DNA from: DYGX01 sp035325905
GTDB taxonomy: Bacteria; Chloroflexota; Anaerolineae; Aggregatilineales; Aggregatilineaceae
Assembly (NCBI GenBank): GCA_035325905.1
Contig: DAOKYY010000002.1
Coordinates: 1 to 64,000, forward strand
DNA: 64,000 nucleotides
Reading direction: 5' to 3'
Positions 8,707 to 15,653 of this stretch are shown here, piece after piece (the stretch's first letter is position 1; the number at the start of each line of letters is the position of its first letter). The notes under the pieces were generated by a model. That model searched no databases and had not been told where the DNA came from. It was given only the letters and a program-made list of their open reading frames with translations. Both the position numbers and the translations under genes were made by a program.

Positions 8707-9468
8707 ATGGGGGCGACGAGTGTCTTGCTAATCGAGAGCGCCCGCACCAATGGTGTGTCGTTTGCCGCCGCCCTAAAACGCAAATACCAGGTGCGGATCG
8801 CCCACACCGGCAAGCAGGCCCTCGCGATGGTGCAGGAGAGCCACCCGGACGTGATCGTCCTCGACGCCGCCTCGCTGCGCACCTCTGGAAATCGAATCGT
8901 GGATCGGCTGCGCGCTGTACAGGGGCAAATGCCGATCATCCACATTCAATCGCAGGACCGCGCGGGCGCCAATAGCCCGGCAGACGTGCTGCTGGTGCAG
9001 CCGTTTACATCTCGCAAGCTGATCAACCGCATCGAAAAATTCGTCTCTACCAGCCTGGGGGACCGCCGCGACGCGGGCGCGCACGGGCTGGCGCTCCAGC
9101 AGCCGCTGGCCGCGCCTGCCGCCGACAAGCAGCTTACACCCCGGCTTTCCGCGCTGATGGAGCTGCTCAAGCAAAGCCCGAACGTGACGCCGAAGCTGAT
9201 CGCGCTGATGGAGCTGTTTGTCCAGAATCCGAATGTGACGCTGGAGCGACGGCAGATCATGCAGTCGATCTGGAACACCGACTACATGGGCGACACGCGC
9301 ACGCTCGACGTTCATATCCACTGGATTCGCAAGGTCCTCGAACCGGACCCGCGCAAGCCCCAGATCATCCAGACGGTGCGTGGCGTCGGCTACCGGCTTT
9401 GCCTGTCGGAAGAAGCGCCCGCTGCTGCCGGGGCCGCGCTAGCGCCAGCCAAACTCCCTGCTGGCTGA
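8707..9468 (+). CDS. OmpR-type winged-helix regulator with degenerate receiver
   Basis: This 253-residue protein has a receiver-like domain (residues 5-120) and a C-terminal OmpR/PhoB winged helix (about 161-240, ending in TVRGVGYRL). The phospho-acceptor equivalent D53 is present (VIVLDAAS). The acidic pocket is reduced to LLIESA, and the conserved Lys is Gln (LLVQPFTS, Q98), so normal phosphorylation switching is doubtful. Residues 144-160 and 161-177 are a 17-residue tandem duplication that doubles the first helix of the DNA-binding domain. The ATG at 8707 was chosen over 8692 because a GAGGGGG run is well spaced before it, whereas the GGAGG before 8692 is only one base away. No partner kinase is adjacent, so it is an orphan regulator. 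Confidence 0.85.
   Translation: MGATSVLLIESARTNGVSFAAALKRKYQVRIAHTGKQALAMVQESHPDVIVLDAASLRTSGNRIVDRLRAVQGQMPIIHIQSQDRAGANSPADVLLVQPFTSRKLINRIEKFVSTSLGDRRDAGAHGLALQQPLAAPAADKQLTPRLSALMELLKQSPNVTPKLIALMELFVQNPNVTLERRQIMQSIWNTDYMGDTRTLDVHIHWIRKVLEPDPRKPQIIQTVRGVGYRLCLSEEAPAAAGAALAPAKLPAG
9136..9237 (+). repeat. In-frame 51-bp tandem duplication within the regulator gene
   Basis: Bases 9136-9186 and 9187-9237 are two 51-base copies encoding TPRLSALMELLKQSPNV and TPKLIALMELFVQNPNV. They share the core GCGCTGATGGAGCTG. The second copy is followed by the rest of the winged helix, so the first is an extra helix-1 unit. Confidence 0.85.
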
Positions 9469-9517
9469 GCAGCCCGCCGGGCAGCGATCTCGCCACGCCA
9501 GACGCAACACGCCAAGC

Positions 9518-9549
9518 ATAAAAAGGCACCCGTCTGCACGGATGCCTTT
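9518..9549 (-). terminator. Rho-independent terminator of rpsT
   Basis: A 12-base stem with one mismatch (AAAGGCACCCGT / ACGGATGCCTTT) encloses the loop CTGC. Reading the minus strand, it ends in a T-rich run. It lies about 50 bases past the rpsT stop and may also stop plus-strand readthrough from the regulator. Confidence 0.75.
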
Positions 9550-9600
9550 GCTTGTCTTTGGCGGAGCTTTAAGCGCGAGTCAGTCGCGGATGATCGGTGC

Positions 9601-9873
9601 TTACTGCTGGGCCTCGAGTTCGGCCAGCCGCTTCATCAGACGGCTCTTGTGACGCGCCGCGTTGTTGGGGTGCAGCACGCCCTTGTTCGCCGCCTTGTCC
9701 AGCACGCGGACCGCTTCGAGCGTCGCTTCGCGCGCTTCTTCGAGGTTGCCCGCCGCGATCGCCGCCGCCGCCTGCTTGAACTCGGTCCGGGTACGCGAGC
9801 GCCACATGCGGTTGCGCTCACGCTTTTTCTCGTTGCTGCGAATGCGCTTCAGAGCAGACTTGTGGTTAGCCAA
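9601..9873 (-). CDS. rpsT: 30S ribosomal protein S20
   Basis: This basic 90-residue protein has the S20 N-terminus (ANHKSALKRIRSNEKK) and C-terminal NNAARHKSRL motif, at normal family length. S20 binds 16S rRNA and helps assemble the 30S body. The start codon is TTG (9873-9871); no in-frame ATG sits at the conserved N-terminus, and GGGAG lies upstream. A rare start codon on rpsT is known from Escherichia coli, where UUG initiation takes part in S20 autocontrol, and the same could apply here. A strong promoter (9921-9949) and a terminator (9518-9549) make it a monocistronic unit. Confidence 0.97.
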   Translation of the reverse strand: MANHKSALKRIRSNEKKRERNRMWRSRTRTEFKQAAAAIAAGNLEEAREATLEAVRVLDKAANKGVLHPNNAARHKSRLMKRLAELEAQQ

Positions 9874-9920
9874 CAGGGTATCTCCCGTAGTTCATCATCT
9901 TTGGACTGACACGCGAACCG

Positions 9921-9949
9921 ATTGTACCAGGGCGACCGGCAGTTGTCTA
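9921..9949 (-). promoter_or_regulatory. Sigma-70-type promoter for rpsT
   Basis: On the minus strand TAGACA (-35) and TACAAT (-10) are separated by exactly 17 bases. Each hexamer matches consensus at five of six positions. The leader to the TTG start would be about 40 bases. Confidence 0.75.
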
Positions 9950-9990
9950 GACTGCGAGCGACCGATCACCGGGATTCCGCCCTGCACAGG

Positions 9991-10073
9991 TAGGGCAGGT
10001 GAGATTCGAACTCACACGAGGTTCCCCTCAGCGGATTTTAAGTCCGCGGCGTCTACCGTTCCGCCACTGCCCC
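9991..10073 (-). tRNA. tRNA-Leu (anticodon UAA)
   Basis: The 83-base gene folds as a class II tRNA. It has acceptor GGGGCAG/CTGCCCT, anticodon arm GCGGA-CTTAAAA-TCCGC (anticodon TAA), a long variable arm (TGAGGGGAACCTCG) and a T arm with TTCGAAT. The discriminator is A, as expected for leucine. The 3' CCA is not encoded (CCT follows). Confidence 0.95.
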
Positions 10074-10103
10074 GTGAAGCGCCTTCCCGTCCTGGCGCCG
10101 ATC

Positions 10104-10132
10104 AGTGTAGCACGCGGGCGGGCGAGCGTCAA
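10104..10132 (-). promoter_or_regulatory. Sigma-70-type promoter for tRNA-Leu
   Basis: On the minus strand TTGACG and TACACT are separated by 17 bases. They lie about 30 bases upstream of the mature tRNA 5' end, downstream of the lysS stop. Confidence 0.7.
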
Positions 10133-10154
10133 TCCATGATCGCGGCGCCCGGAT

Positions 10155-11690
10155 CTAGCCGCGCTCGCCGCGATCGCGCAGGTGCGGAAAGAGCAGCACT
10201 TCGCGAATCGTGCTCTTGTCCGTCACCAGCATCACCAGCCGGTCGACGCCCACGCCACAGCCGCCGCAGGGCGGCATACCATAGCGCATCGCGCGCAAAT
10301 AGTCCTCGTCAATCGGCGTCGCTTCCTCGTCGTCGGCGCCGTACAGCCGCCCCATCTCGATGAAGCGCGCCTCCTGGTCGAGCGGGTCGTTCAGCTCGGT
10401 GAAGGCGTTGCCCATTTCCATCCCGCCGATGAACAGCTCGAACCGCTCGACGTGCGTCGGGTCGCCCGGCACGCTCTTGGCGAACGGCGAGATGTCGCGC
10501 GGGTAATCAAGGATGAACGCCGGCTGAATCAGCGTCGGTTCCACTGCGTCGCCCAACAGCGTGTCGATCAGGCGGCCCCACGTCATCGCCGGATCGGCGC
10601 TCATCCCGGCGGCGTGCATCGCCCCGGCGAGCGACGCCGCGTCAGGATAATCGGCGTAGTCGATGCCCGTCCGGTCGCGGATCGCGTCGCGCAGCGTGAT
10701 GCGCCCCCAGGGGGGCGCAAGCTCGATGGTCTGCCCCTGAAACGTGAGCGTCGTGCCGCCAGTGACCTGCTCCGCCACATACGCGATCATGCGCTCGGTG
10801 ATGTCCATCATCGAATGATAATCCGCGTATGCCTGATAGAACTCAAGCTGCGTGAACTCCGGGTTGTGCTTGAAGCTGACGCCCTCGTTGCGGAAGTCAC
10901 GCCCGATCTCGTAGACCGCATCGTACATGCCGACCAGCAGCCGCTTGAGGTACAGCTCGAAGCTGATGCGCAGGTAAAGGTCCTGGTGCAGCTGGTTGTG
11001 ATGCGTGATGAAGGGCCGGGCCGCCGCGCCGCCATAGATCGGTTGCAAAATCGGCGTCTCGACTTCGAGGAACCCTTCGCCGTCGAGGAACTGGCGCAGC
11101 GCGCTGACAGCGCGCGCCCGGTCCCGGAAGACCGCGCGTGTCTCAGGGTTGACCGCCAGATCGGCGTAACGCTGCCGGTATCGTTCCTCGACATCGCTGA
11201 ACGCGCCGTACCGCTCGATCGTGCCATCTTCGGCTACCCGCTCCTTGATCACGGGCAGGGGGCTGAGCGCCTTCGCCAGCACGGTCAGGTCTTCGACGAG
11301 CACGCTGACTTCGCCCGCGCGCGTCCGCATCATCGTTCCCGACGCCTGTACAAAATCGCCCAGGTCGAGGTCCTGCCGGATCATATCGTAAGCCGCCTCG
11401 CCCACGTTGTCGATGCGGACGAACAACTGCAAGCGCCCGGCGCCGTCCTCAATGTGGGCGAAGTACACTTTGCCCTTCAGGTTCTGGCGCACAATCCGCC
11501 CGGCGACCGTCACGGCGACCGGCTCCGGCTCGCTGGCCGCTTGGCGCTCGGCGGCCTCGAAGGCGTGCAGCGCCTCGGCGGTGGTGTGCGTGCGCCGGAC
11601 CCGGTTCGGATACGGCTCGACCTGGCGCGCGCGCAGGCTATTGAGCTTGTCCAGGCGTTCCTGTTCCAGGTTGTTGGCTGGACTCCACAT
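10155..11690 (-). CDS. lysS: Lysyl-tRNA synthetase, class II
   Basis: This 511-residue class II enzyme charges tRNA-Lys. An OB-fold anticodon-binding domain lies at about residues 55-150 (VAGRIVRQNLKGKVYFAHIED). The catalytic core carries motif 1 near residues 180-225 (FLEVETPILQP), motif 2 (FRNEGVSFKHNPEFTQLE) and motif 3 near the C-terminus (GCGVGVDRLVML). The ending VLLFPHLRDR is typical of bacterial LysRS (LFPxxRP). A GTG immediately precedes the ATG at 11690 and either could be used. A GAGGAG lies upstream, slightly far. The upstream greA gene is separated by a probable terminator, so lysS likely has its own promoter. Confidence 0.96.
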   Translation of the reverse strand: MWSPANNLEQERLDKLNSLRARQVEPYPNRVRRTHTTAEALHAFEAAERQAASEPEPVAVTVAGRIVRQNLKGKVYFAHIEDGAGRLQLFVRIDNVGEAAYDMIRQDLDLGDFVQASGTMMRTRAGEVSVLVEDLTVLAKALSPLPVIKERVAEDGTIERYGAFSDVEERYRQRYADLAVNPETRAVFRDRARAVSALRQFLDGEGFLEVETPILQPIYGGAAARPFITHHNQLHQDLYLRISFELYLKRLLVGMYDAVYEIGRDFRNEGVSFKHNPEFTQLEFYQAYADYHSMMDITERMIAYVAEQVTGGTTLTFQGQTIELAPPWGRITLRDAIRDRTGIDYADYPDAASLAGAMHAAGMSADPAMTWGRLIDTLLGDAVEPTLIQPAFILDYPRDISPFAKSVPGDPTHVERFELFIGGMEMGNAFTELNDPLDQEARFIEMGRLYGADDEEATPIDEDYLRAMRYGMPPCGGCGVGVDRLVMLVTDKSTIREVLLFPHLRDRGERG

Positions 11691-11756
11691 CACGGCGGCT
11701 TCTTCTCCTCGTTGTGCGTGTCGTCAGGTGAGATCGCTGCCTCGCAGACCGGGCAA

Positions 11757-11795
11757 TCAAAACAATGCCCACGCGAGCGCAGGCTGGCATGGGCA
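11757..11795 (-). terminator. Probable terminator of greA
   Basis: On the minus strand TGCCCA pairs with TGGGCA around a long loop and is followed by TTGTTTTGA. It lies about 30-65 bases after the greA stop. The stem is short, so the call is moderate. Confidence 0.5.
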
Positions 11796-11823
11796 ATCGC
11801 AGATCGCGAAAGGCGTCTGAATA

Positions 11824-12297
11824 CTACTCGATCGCCTTGATGACGAACTCAATATCCCCGTCCGGCGCTTCGACGATGACGCGGTCGCCGACCTTGTGAG
11901 ACATCAGCGCGCGTCCCAGGGGGCTTTTGTACGAAATCTTCCCGGCGCGCGGGTTCGCTTCCGCCGCGCCGACGAGGTGATAGACTTCGACGCCATCCGC
12001 GCCGACCTCCTGCACCGTGACGATGCTGCCCAGCGCGACCTCGTCGTTTTTGGCGTCTTGCTCGATGATCTGCGCGTTGCTCAGGATCATCTCCAGGCGC
12101 ATGATCTCGCCCTCGATGAACGCCTGCTCGTTCTTCGCATCCTCGTATTCGGCGTTCTCGACCAGCTCGCCCCCTTCTTCCAGGGCGAGACGCAGGCGCT
12201 CGGCAACCTCTTGCCGGCGCACATTGCGCAGGAAATTAAGCCGCTCTTCGTGTTCTTGTAGCCCTTCCACTGTTAAATAGTGGATGTCGTCCGTCAT
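11824..12297 (-). CDS. greA: Transcription elongation factor GreA
   Basis: This 157-residue protein has the full Gre architecture: an N-terminal antiparallel coiled coil (residues 1-75) with the acidic tip GELVENAEYEDAKNEQ, and a C-terminal FKBP-like domain ending in SPLGRALMSHKVGD. GreA enters the secondary channel of RNA polymerase and stimulates cleavage of backtracked transcripts, using the tip acidic residues to position metal. The first tip acid is Glu instead of the more usual Asp. Genes for greA and lysS are often neighbours in bacteria, as here. It is isolated from the upstream feo genes by two terminators. Confidence 0.96.
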   Translation of the reverse strand: MTDDIHYLTVEGLQEHEERLNFLRNVRRQEVAERLRLALEEGGELVENAEYEDAKNEQAFIEGEIMRLEMILSNAQIIEQDAKNDEVALGSIVTVQEVGADGVEVYHLVGAAEANPRAGKISYKSPLGRALMSHKVGDRVIVEAPDGDIEFVIKAIE

Positions 12298-12496
12298 CCC
12301 GCTCCTCCAGCAATTCGAATACCCTGATTACCACGCGTTTCTCAGCAGCCCGGCAGGGGTCTGGCCGCCGCGAGCTTCCCCTCTCGCCCGGCGAGACGCA
12401 CGCCGCTCTGCCCCGTGCTGAAGCCAAATGGTGCCTGTTACCGCATGAAATCTTGTAGCAAACGGTTAATATTTGCCCTGGTCGCACGCGGCACGT

Positions 12497-12519
12497 ACAA
12501 AAACACAGCCTAAGCTGTG
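12497..12519 (-). terminator. Rho-independent terminator (second of two after feo)
   Basis: On the minus strand CACAGC-TTAG-GCTGTG forms a perfect six-base stem with a four-base loop, followed by TTTTTGT. With the hairpin at 12571-12601 it makes a tandem terminator between feoC and greA. The rest of the 374-base gap (12298-12671) must hold the greA promoter, but no convincing hexamers were found. Confidence 0.65.
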
Positions 12520-12570
12520 CTTATGCTGCCTGCATCTCGGCTTTCCTGCCCACAACGCCACGTCCGGCCC

Positions 12571-12601
12571 AAAAAATAAGAGACCGCCTTCACGGCGATC
12601 T
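12571..12601 (-). terminator. Rho-independent terminator of the feo operon
   Basis: On the minus strand AGATCGCC pairs with GGCGGTCT (one G-T pair) around GTGAA and is followed by CTTATTTTTT. It lies about 70 bases past the feoC-like stop codon. Confidence 0.75.
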
Positions 12602-12671
12602 GTCCTGTACGTTCGTAAGTGTCACCAATTATAGCACGGTGTTTCGCTCTTGTAAAGCTCTCCACGTGAAC

Positions 12672-12965
12672 TTAGCCGCAGTGGCAAGCGGCGCAGGGCG
12701 GGATGGAGCTTGACGCATCTCCGGTCGCCAGCTCGAAGCGGCGCGGCATCTTGATCACCAGCGGGCAGGCGCCCTTCTGGCCGCACGACCCGCACGCGCT
12801 GGCCTCGGCCCTGGTTTCGCGCAGCCGGCCCTTGCGCACCCAGAAGTCGATCATCCCTTCGAGCAGCCCCGGCGCTACGCTCAGCTCGGCGGCAAGCTGC
12901 CCCAGCGACAGCGGCGTTTCGGCGCGCTCAAACGCCTGGAGCACGGCGCGTAGTGTCGTCGTCAC
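12672..12965 (-). CDS. feoC: FeoC-like winged-helix protein with cysteine cluster
   Basis: This 97-residue protein follows feoB by eight bases. Residues 1-50 look like a small winged helix (LGQLAAELSVAPGLLEGMI). A cysteine cluster follows (CGSCGQKGAC, residues about 58-67), and the tail is Cys-rich (PCAACHCG). FeoC proteins combine a winged helix with an Fe-S or redox-sensitive cysteine group and modulate FeoB, so position and motif agree. The start is a GTG at 12965 with AGGAGG four bases upstream; the frame stays open into feoB, but that part is a shadow of feoB. The extra C-terminal cysteines are unusual and could bind more metal. Confidence 0.78.
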   Translation of the reverse strand: MTTTLRAVLQAFERAETPLSLGQLAAELSVAPGLLEGMIDFWVRKGRLRETRAEASACGSCGQKGACPLVIKMPRRFELATGDASSSIPPCAACHCG

Positions 12966-12973
12966 GGCGCCTC

Positions 12974-15202
12974 CTAGAACCCCAGCAGCCGCCCGCCCTG
13001 GTACACCAAGACGGCCCCCAGCCACGCGACGCCGAGCGTATACGCCGCCTGAATCAGCATCCAGCGCGCGCCGTATTCGTGGCGCAGCGCCGACACCGCC
13101 GCGATGCACGGCACGTAGAGCAGCACGAACACGTTGAACGCCACCGCCGCCAGCGGCGAGAACGCCCCGCGTAGCGCGTTCTGCAGTTGCGAGGTGTTCT
13201 GTGAGCCGTCCGTTTCCCCGCCGAGCACGCGCAACTCCGGGACGCTCACGCCGGGCGCGATATTGAGCGTGCGCGGCCCGATGTTGACCAGTTCTTGCCC
13301 GGTCAGCAGCACCGCCTCGCCCAGCCCGGCGACGATCGTCTGCGCGTCGCTCACGAAACTTCCGGCGACCTCCTCTTGAACCTCGTCGCGGCCTACGTAG
13401 AGCTGGTTCATCGTCGTGATCACGACCTCTTTCGCGCTGAAACCGGTGATCAGCGCGCCGGTCGCTTCCCACGTTCCGAACCCTGCCGGGGCGAGCGCCG
13501 GGGCCAGCGCCGCGCTGGCGCTCCCGAACAGGCTGTTCTGCGGCGGAACCTCGGCGAAGCGGTGATCTCCCCGCACCGGCAGCGCCAGCAGCAGCCAGAT
13601 TGCCAGCGACGCGGCGAGGATGAGCGTCGCGGCGCGGCGCAAAAAGTCGCGCGTCTGGGTCCACATCTGCGTGGCGACCGTGCGGCGATTGGGCACACGG
13701 TAGGGCGGCAGCTCCATGACGAAGGGCGGCACGGGCTTGTTGCGGTAGATCACGCGCGTTAGCAGCAGGCTGGTCAGCACGGCGACGCCGATCCCGGCCA
13801 GGTACATCGCGAAGACGAGCGTGCCGGACGCGCTGCCGAAGAATGCCGTCCCGAAGATGACGTAGATCGGCAGGCGCGCGCCGCAGCTCATGAACGTCGT
13901 CAGGAACGCGGTGATCTTGCGATCCTCGCCGTGCTCCAGCGTGCGCGTCGCGTAGATCGCCGGGACGGTGCACCCGAACCCGACCAGCAGCGGCAGAAAG
14001 CTCTTGCCGTGCAGCCCCATCTTCTGCATGAAGCGGTCCATGACGAACGCCGCGCGCGCCATGTAGCCGCTATCCTCCAGCACCGCGATTACCATGAACA
14101 GCGCGAGCAGCACAGGGACAAACACCAGCACGCCGCCAACCCCCGCGATCGCCCCGTCAATCACCACGCTGGCAAGCCACGTCTCGCCCAGCCCTAGCGC
14201 GTCGAATCCAGCGCGCGCCCAGCGCACCAGCGGGCCGTTGATCACGCCGTCGATCCAGTCCACCAGCGGCGCGCTGGCGTTGGCCGTGATCTGGAAGACG
14301 AGCCACATCAGCAGCAGGAAGATCGGCACGCCCCAGACCGGATGCGCCAGCACCGCGTCGAGCCGGTCGGAGCGGGTCAGGACCTCGTCACGCTGGCGCG
14401 TGACCACCTGCTCGGCGATCTGGCCGATGACCTGATAGCGGCGGTCGGCGATCAAGGTGTCCGGGTCCTCGCCGGTTGCCGCGCGAATTCGCTCGCTCGC
14501 TGCCTCGACTGCGGCCACAATAGGCCGGTATTCGGCGACGCGATCCAGCAGGTCCTCGTCCTGTTCCAGCAGCTTGAGCGCCAGCCAGCGCGCGTCATAG
14601 CGAGCGGCCAGCTTCGGCGCCTGCTCGATCAGCCGCTGGATCGCAGCGTGCTCGCTGGCGACCGGGCCGGGCAGCGGTAGCTCGGCGCGCTGCGCGAGAC
14701 TGCCCGCCTGTGGCAGGTCAAGCATCGCCCGTTTCAACTCGTCCAGTCCGATCTGCTGCGTGCCCACCAGCCGGACGACTGCGACCCCGCCCAACAGCGC
14801 CGAGAGCCGCGCCCGGTCGATGGCGATGGCGCGGCTTTCGGCCACATCGCACATATTGAGCGCCAGAATCAGCGGCGCGCGCATTTCCAGAAGCTGCATG
14901 ACCAGATACAGGTTGCGCTCCAGGTTGCTGGCGTCCACCACGGCGACGACCGCGTCCGGGCGCTCGTCTAGCAGAAAGTCGCGCGTGACAACTTCTTCAG
15001 CCGAAAACGCGTTCAGGCTGTAGGTGCCGGGGAGATCGACGAGTTCAAGCTGATGGCCGTTGAGCGGCACGCGGCTCGTTTGCAGCGCGACCGTCTTGCC
15101 CGGCCAGTTGCCGGTGTGCTGGCGCGCGCCGGTCAGCGCGTTGAAGACCGTGCTTTTGCCGGCGTTGGGGTTCCCTGCCAGCGCAATCTTGACGACTGGC
15201 AT
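12974..15202 (-). CDS. feoB: Ferrous iron transporter FeoB
   Basis: The 742-residue protein has an N-terminal G domain with G1 GNPNAGKS (residues 10-17), G3 DLPG and G4 NMCD, followed by a helical spacer to about residue 270. The C-terminal membrane part has two Gate motifs (GVPIFLLLMWLVF near 290; VTSLLL and the later hydrophobic set) and the conserved SCGARLPIYV segment. FeoB takes up Fe2+ across the cytoplasmic membrane using GTP-binding control. It lies between feoA (two-base gap) and the feoC-like gene (eight-base gap), giving a complete feoABC operon. The length is close to the family norm. Confidence 0.96.
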   Translation of the reverse strand: MPVVKIALAGNPNAGKSTVFNALTGARQHTGNWPGKTVALQTSRVPLNGHQLELVDLPGTYSLNAFSAEEVVTRDFLLDERPDAVVAVVDASNLERNLYLVMQLLEMRAPLILALNMCDVAESRAIAIDRARLSALLGGVAVVRLVGTQQIGLDELKRAMLDLPQAGSLAQRAELPLPGPVASEHAAIQRLIEQAPKLAARYDARWLALKLLEQDEDLLDRVAEYRPIVAAVEAASERIRAATGEDPDTLIADRRYQVIGQIAEQVVTRQRDEVLTRSDRLDAVLAHPVWGVPIFLLLMWLVFQITANASAPLVDWIDGVINGPLVRWARAGFDALGLGETWLASVVIDGAIAGVGGVLVFVPVLLALFMVIAVLEDSGYMARAAFVMDRFMQKMGLHGKSFLPLLVGFGCTVPAIYATRTLEHGEDRKITAFLTTFMSCGARLPIYVIFGTAFFGSASGTLVFAMYLAGIGVAVLTSLLLTRVIYRNKPVPPFVMELPPYRVPNRRTVATQMWTQTRDFLRRAATLILAASLAIWLLLALPVRGDHRFAEVPPQNSLFGSASAALAPALAPAGFGTWEATGALITGFSAKEVVITTMNQLYVGRDEVQEEVAGSFVSDAQTIVAGLGEAVLLTGQELVNIGPRTLNIAPGVSVPELRVLGGETDGSQNTSQLQNALRGAFSPLAAVAFNVFVLLYVPCIAAVSALRHEYGARWMLIQAAYTLGVAWLGAVLVYQGGRLLGF

Positions 15203-15204
15203 GT

Positions 15205-15489
15205 TCAGCGGGCGTGTGGCGTAGGCTCGCCCTGGGGGTCCAGCGTAACGATCATCTTATGGGCAATGCCGCGCCCGATCGCCATCCGCGCGTCTTGCTT
15301 GACGGCCACGATCATCGGGCCACCGCCGTTGCTCTGCACCACGCGCAGCGGCGCGCCGAGCGTCAGCCCCAGATCGGCCAGGCGCTTGCGTAAGCGCCGC
15401 CCGCCGCGAACTTCGACCAGCCGAACGCGCTGCTGCGGAGCAACCATGCTGAGTGGAAGGGTGGGGCGCGGCTCGACGATGGCGCTCAC
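15205..15489 (-). CDS. feoA: FeoA, SH3-like ferrous iron transport protein A
   Basis: The product (94 residues from the GTG at 15489) has the FeoA SH3-like pattern: PLSMVAPQQRVRLVEV, RLADLGLTLGAPL, GGPMIVAV and GRGIAHKMIVTL. FeoA is a small cytosolic partner of FeoB. Starts were weighed. The TTG at 15540 overlaps the Fur-like box and is unlikely. The ATG at 15447 would cut into the conserved PLS segment. The GTG at 15489 has an AGGAG upstream with a slightly long spacer. The stop lies two bases before feoB, indicating coupling. Iron-dependent control is suggested by the box at 15536-15550. Confidence 0.88.
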   Translation of the reverse strand: MSAIVEPRPTLPLSMVAPQQRVRLVEVRGGRRLRKRLADLGLTLGAPLRVVQSNGGGPMIVAVKQDARMAIGRGIAHKMIVTLDPQGEPTPHAR

Positions 15490-15535
15490 GTCTGGGCAGA
15501 CTCCTGATCGTGCGACAGGGCAGGCTTGTTGCAAT

Positions 15536-15550
15536 TGCAAATCATTCTCA
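15536..15550 (-). promoter_or_regulatory. Fur-like operator upstream of feoA
   Basis: On the minus strand TGAGAATGATTTGCA is a 7-1-7 imperfect palindrome resembling the Fur consensus TGATAATnATTATCA; the two halves match each other at five of seven positions. It abuts a perfect palindrome TTGCAATTGCAA (15529-15540). It lies about 50 bases before the feoA start. Repression by an iron-sensing Fur-family regulator is inferred. Confidence 0.5.
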
Positions 15551-15653
15551 ATTATGGAGTCTACCCGCGAGCGGCGTAGTGCGCAAGGGCATGTCGTCAG
15601 GCGCGGATTGTCACATTGGCAAGCGCCCCGGCCCTTGCACCCAAGCGGAGCCT

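Noticed and set aside
11694..11823. Possible T-box or other riboswitch upstream of lysS
   Set aside because: The leader is only 130 bases, has no T-box core sequence, and its one hairpin reads as a greA terminator.
10182..11840. 552-residue plus-strand open frame opposite lysS
   Set aside because: lysS is certain from class II motifs; the opposite frame is a composition shadow with no domain.
12966..13973. Long upstream extension of the feoC-like frame through feoB
   Set aside because: feoB occupies this region in another frame, and a GTG with AGGAGG at 12965 marks the true start.
15490..15540. TTG at 15540 as the feoA start
   Set aside because: It lies on the Fur-like box and palindrome, lacks a ribosome site and adds residues not seen in FeoA proteins.
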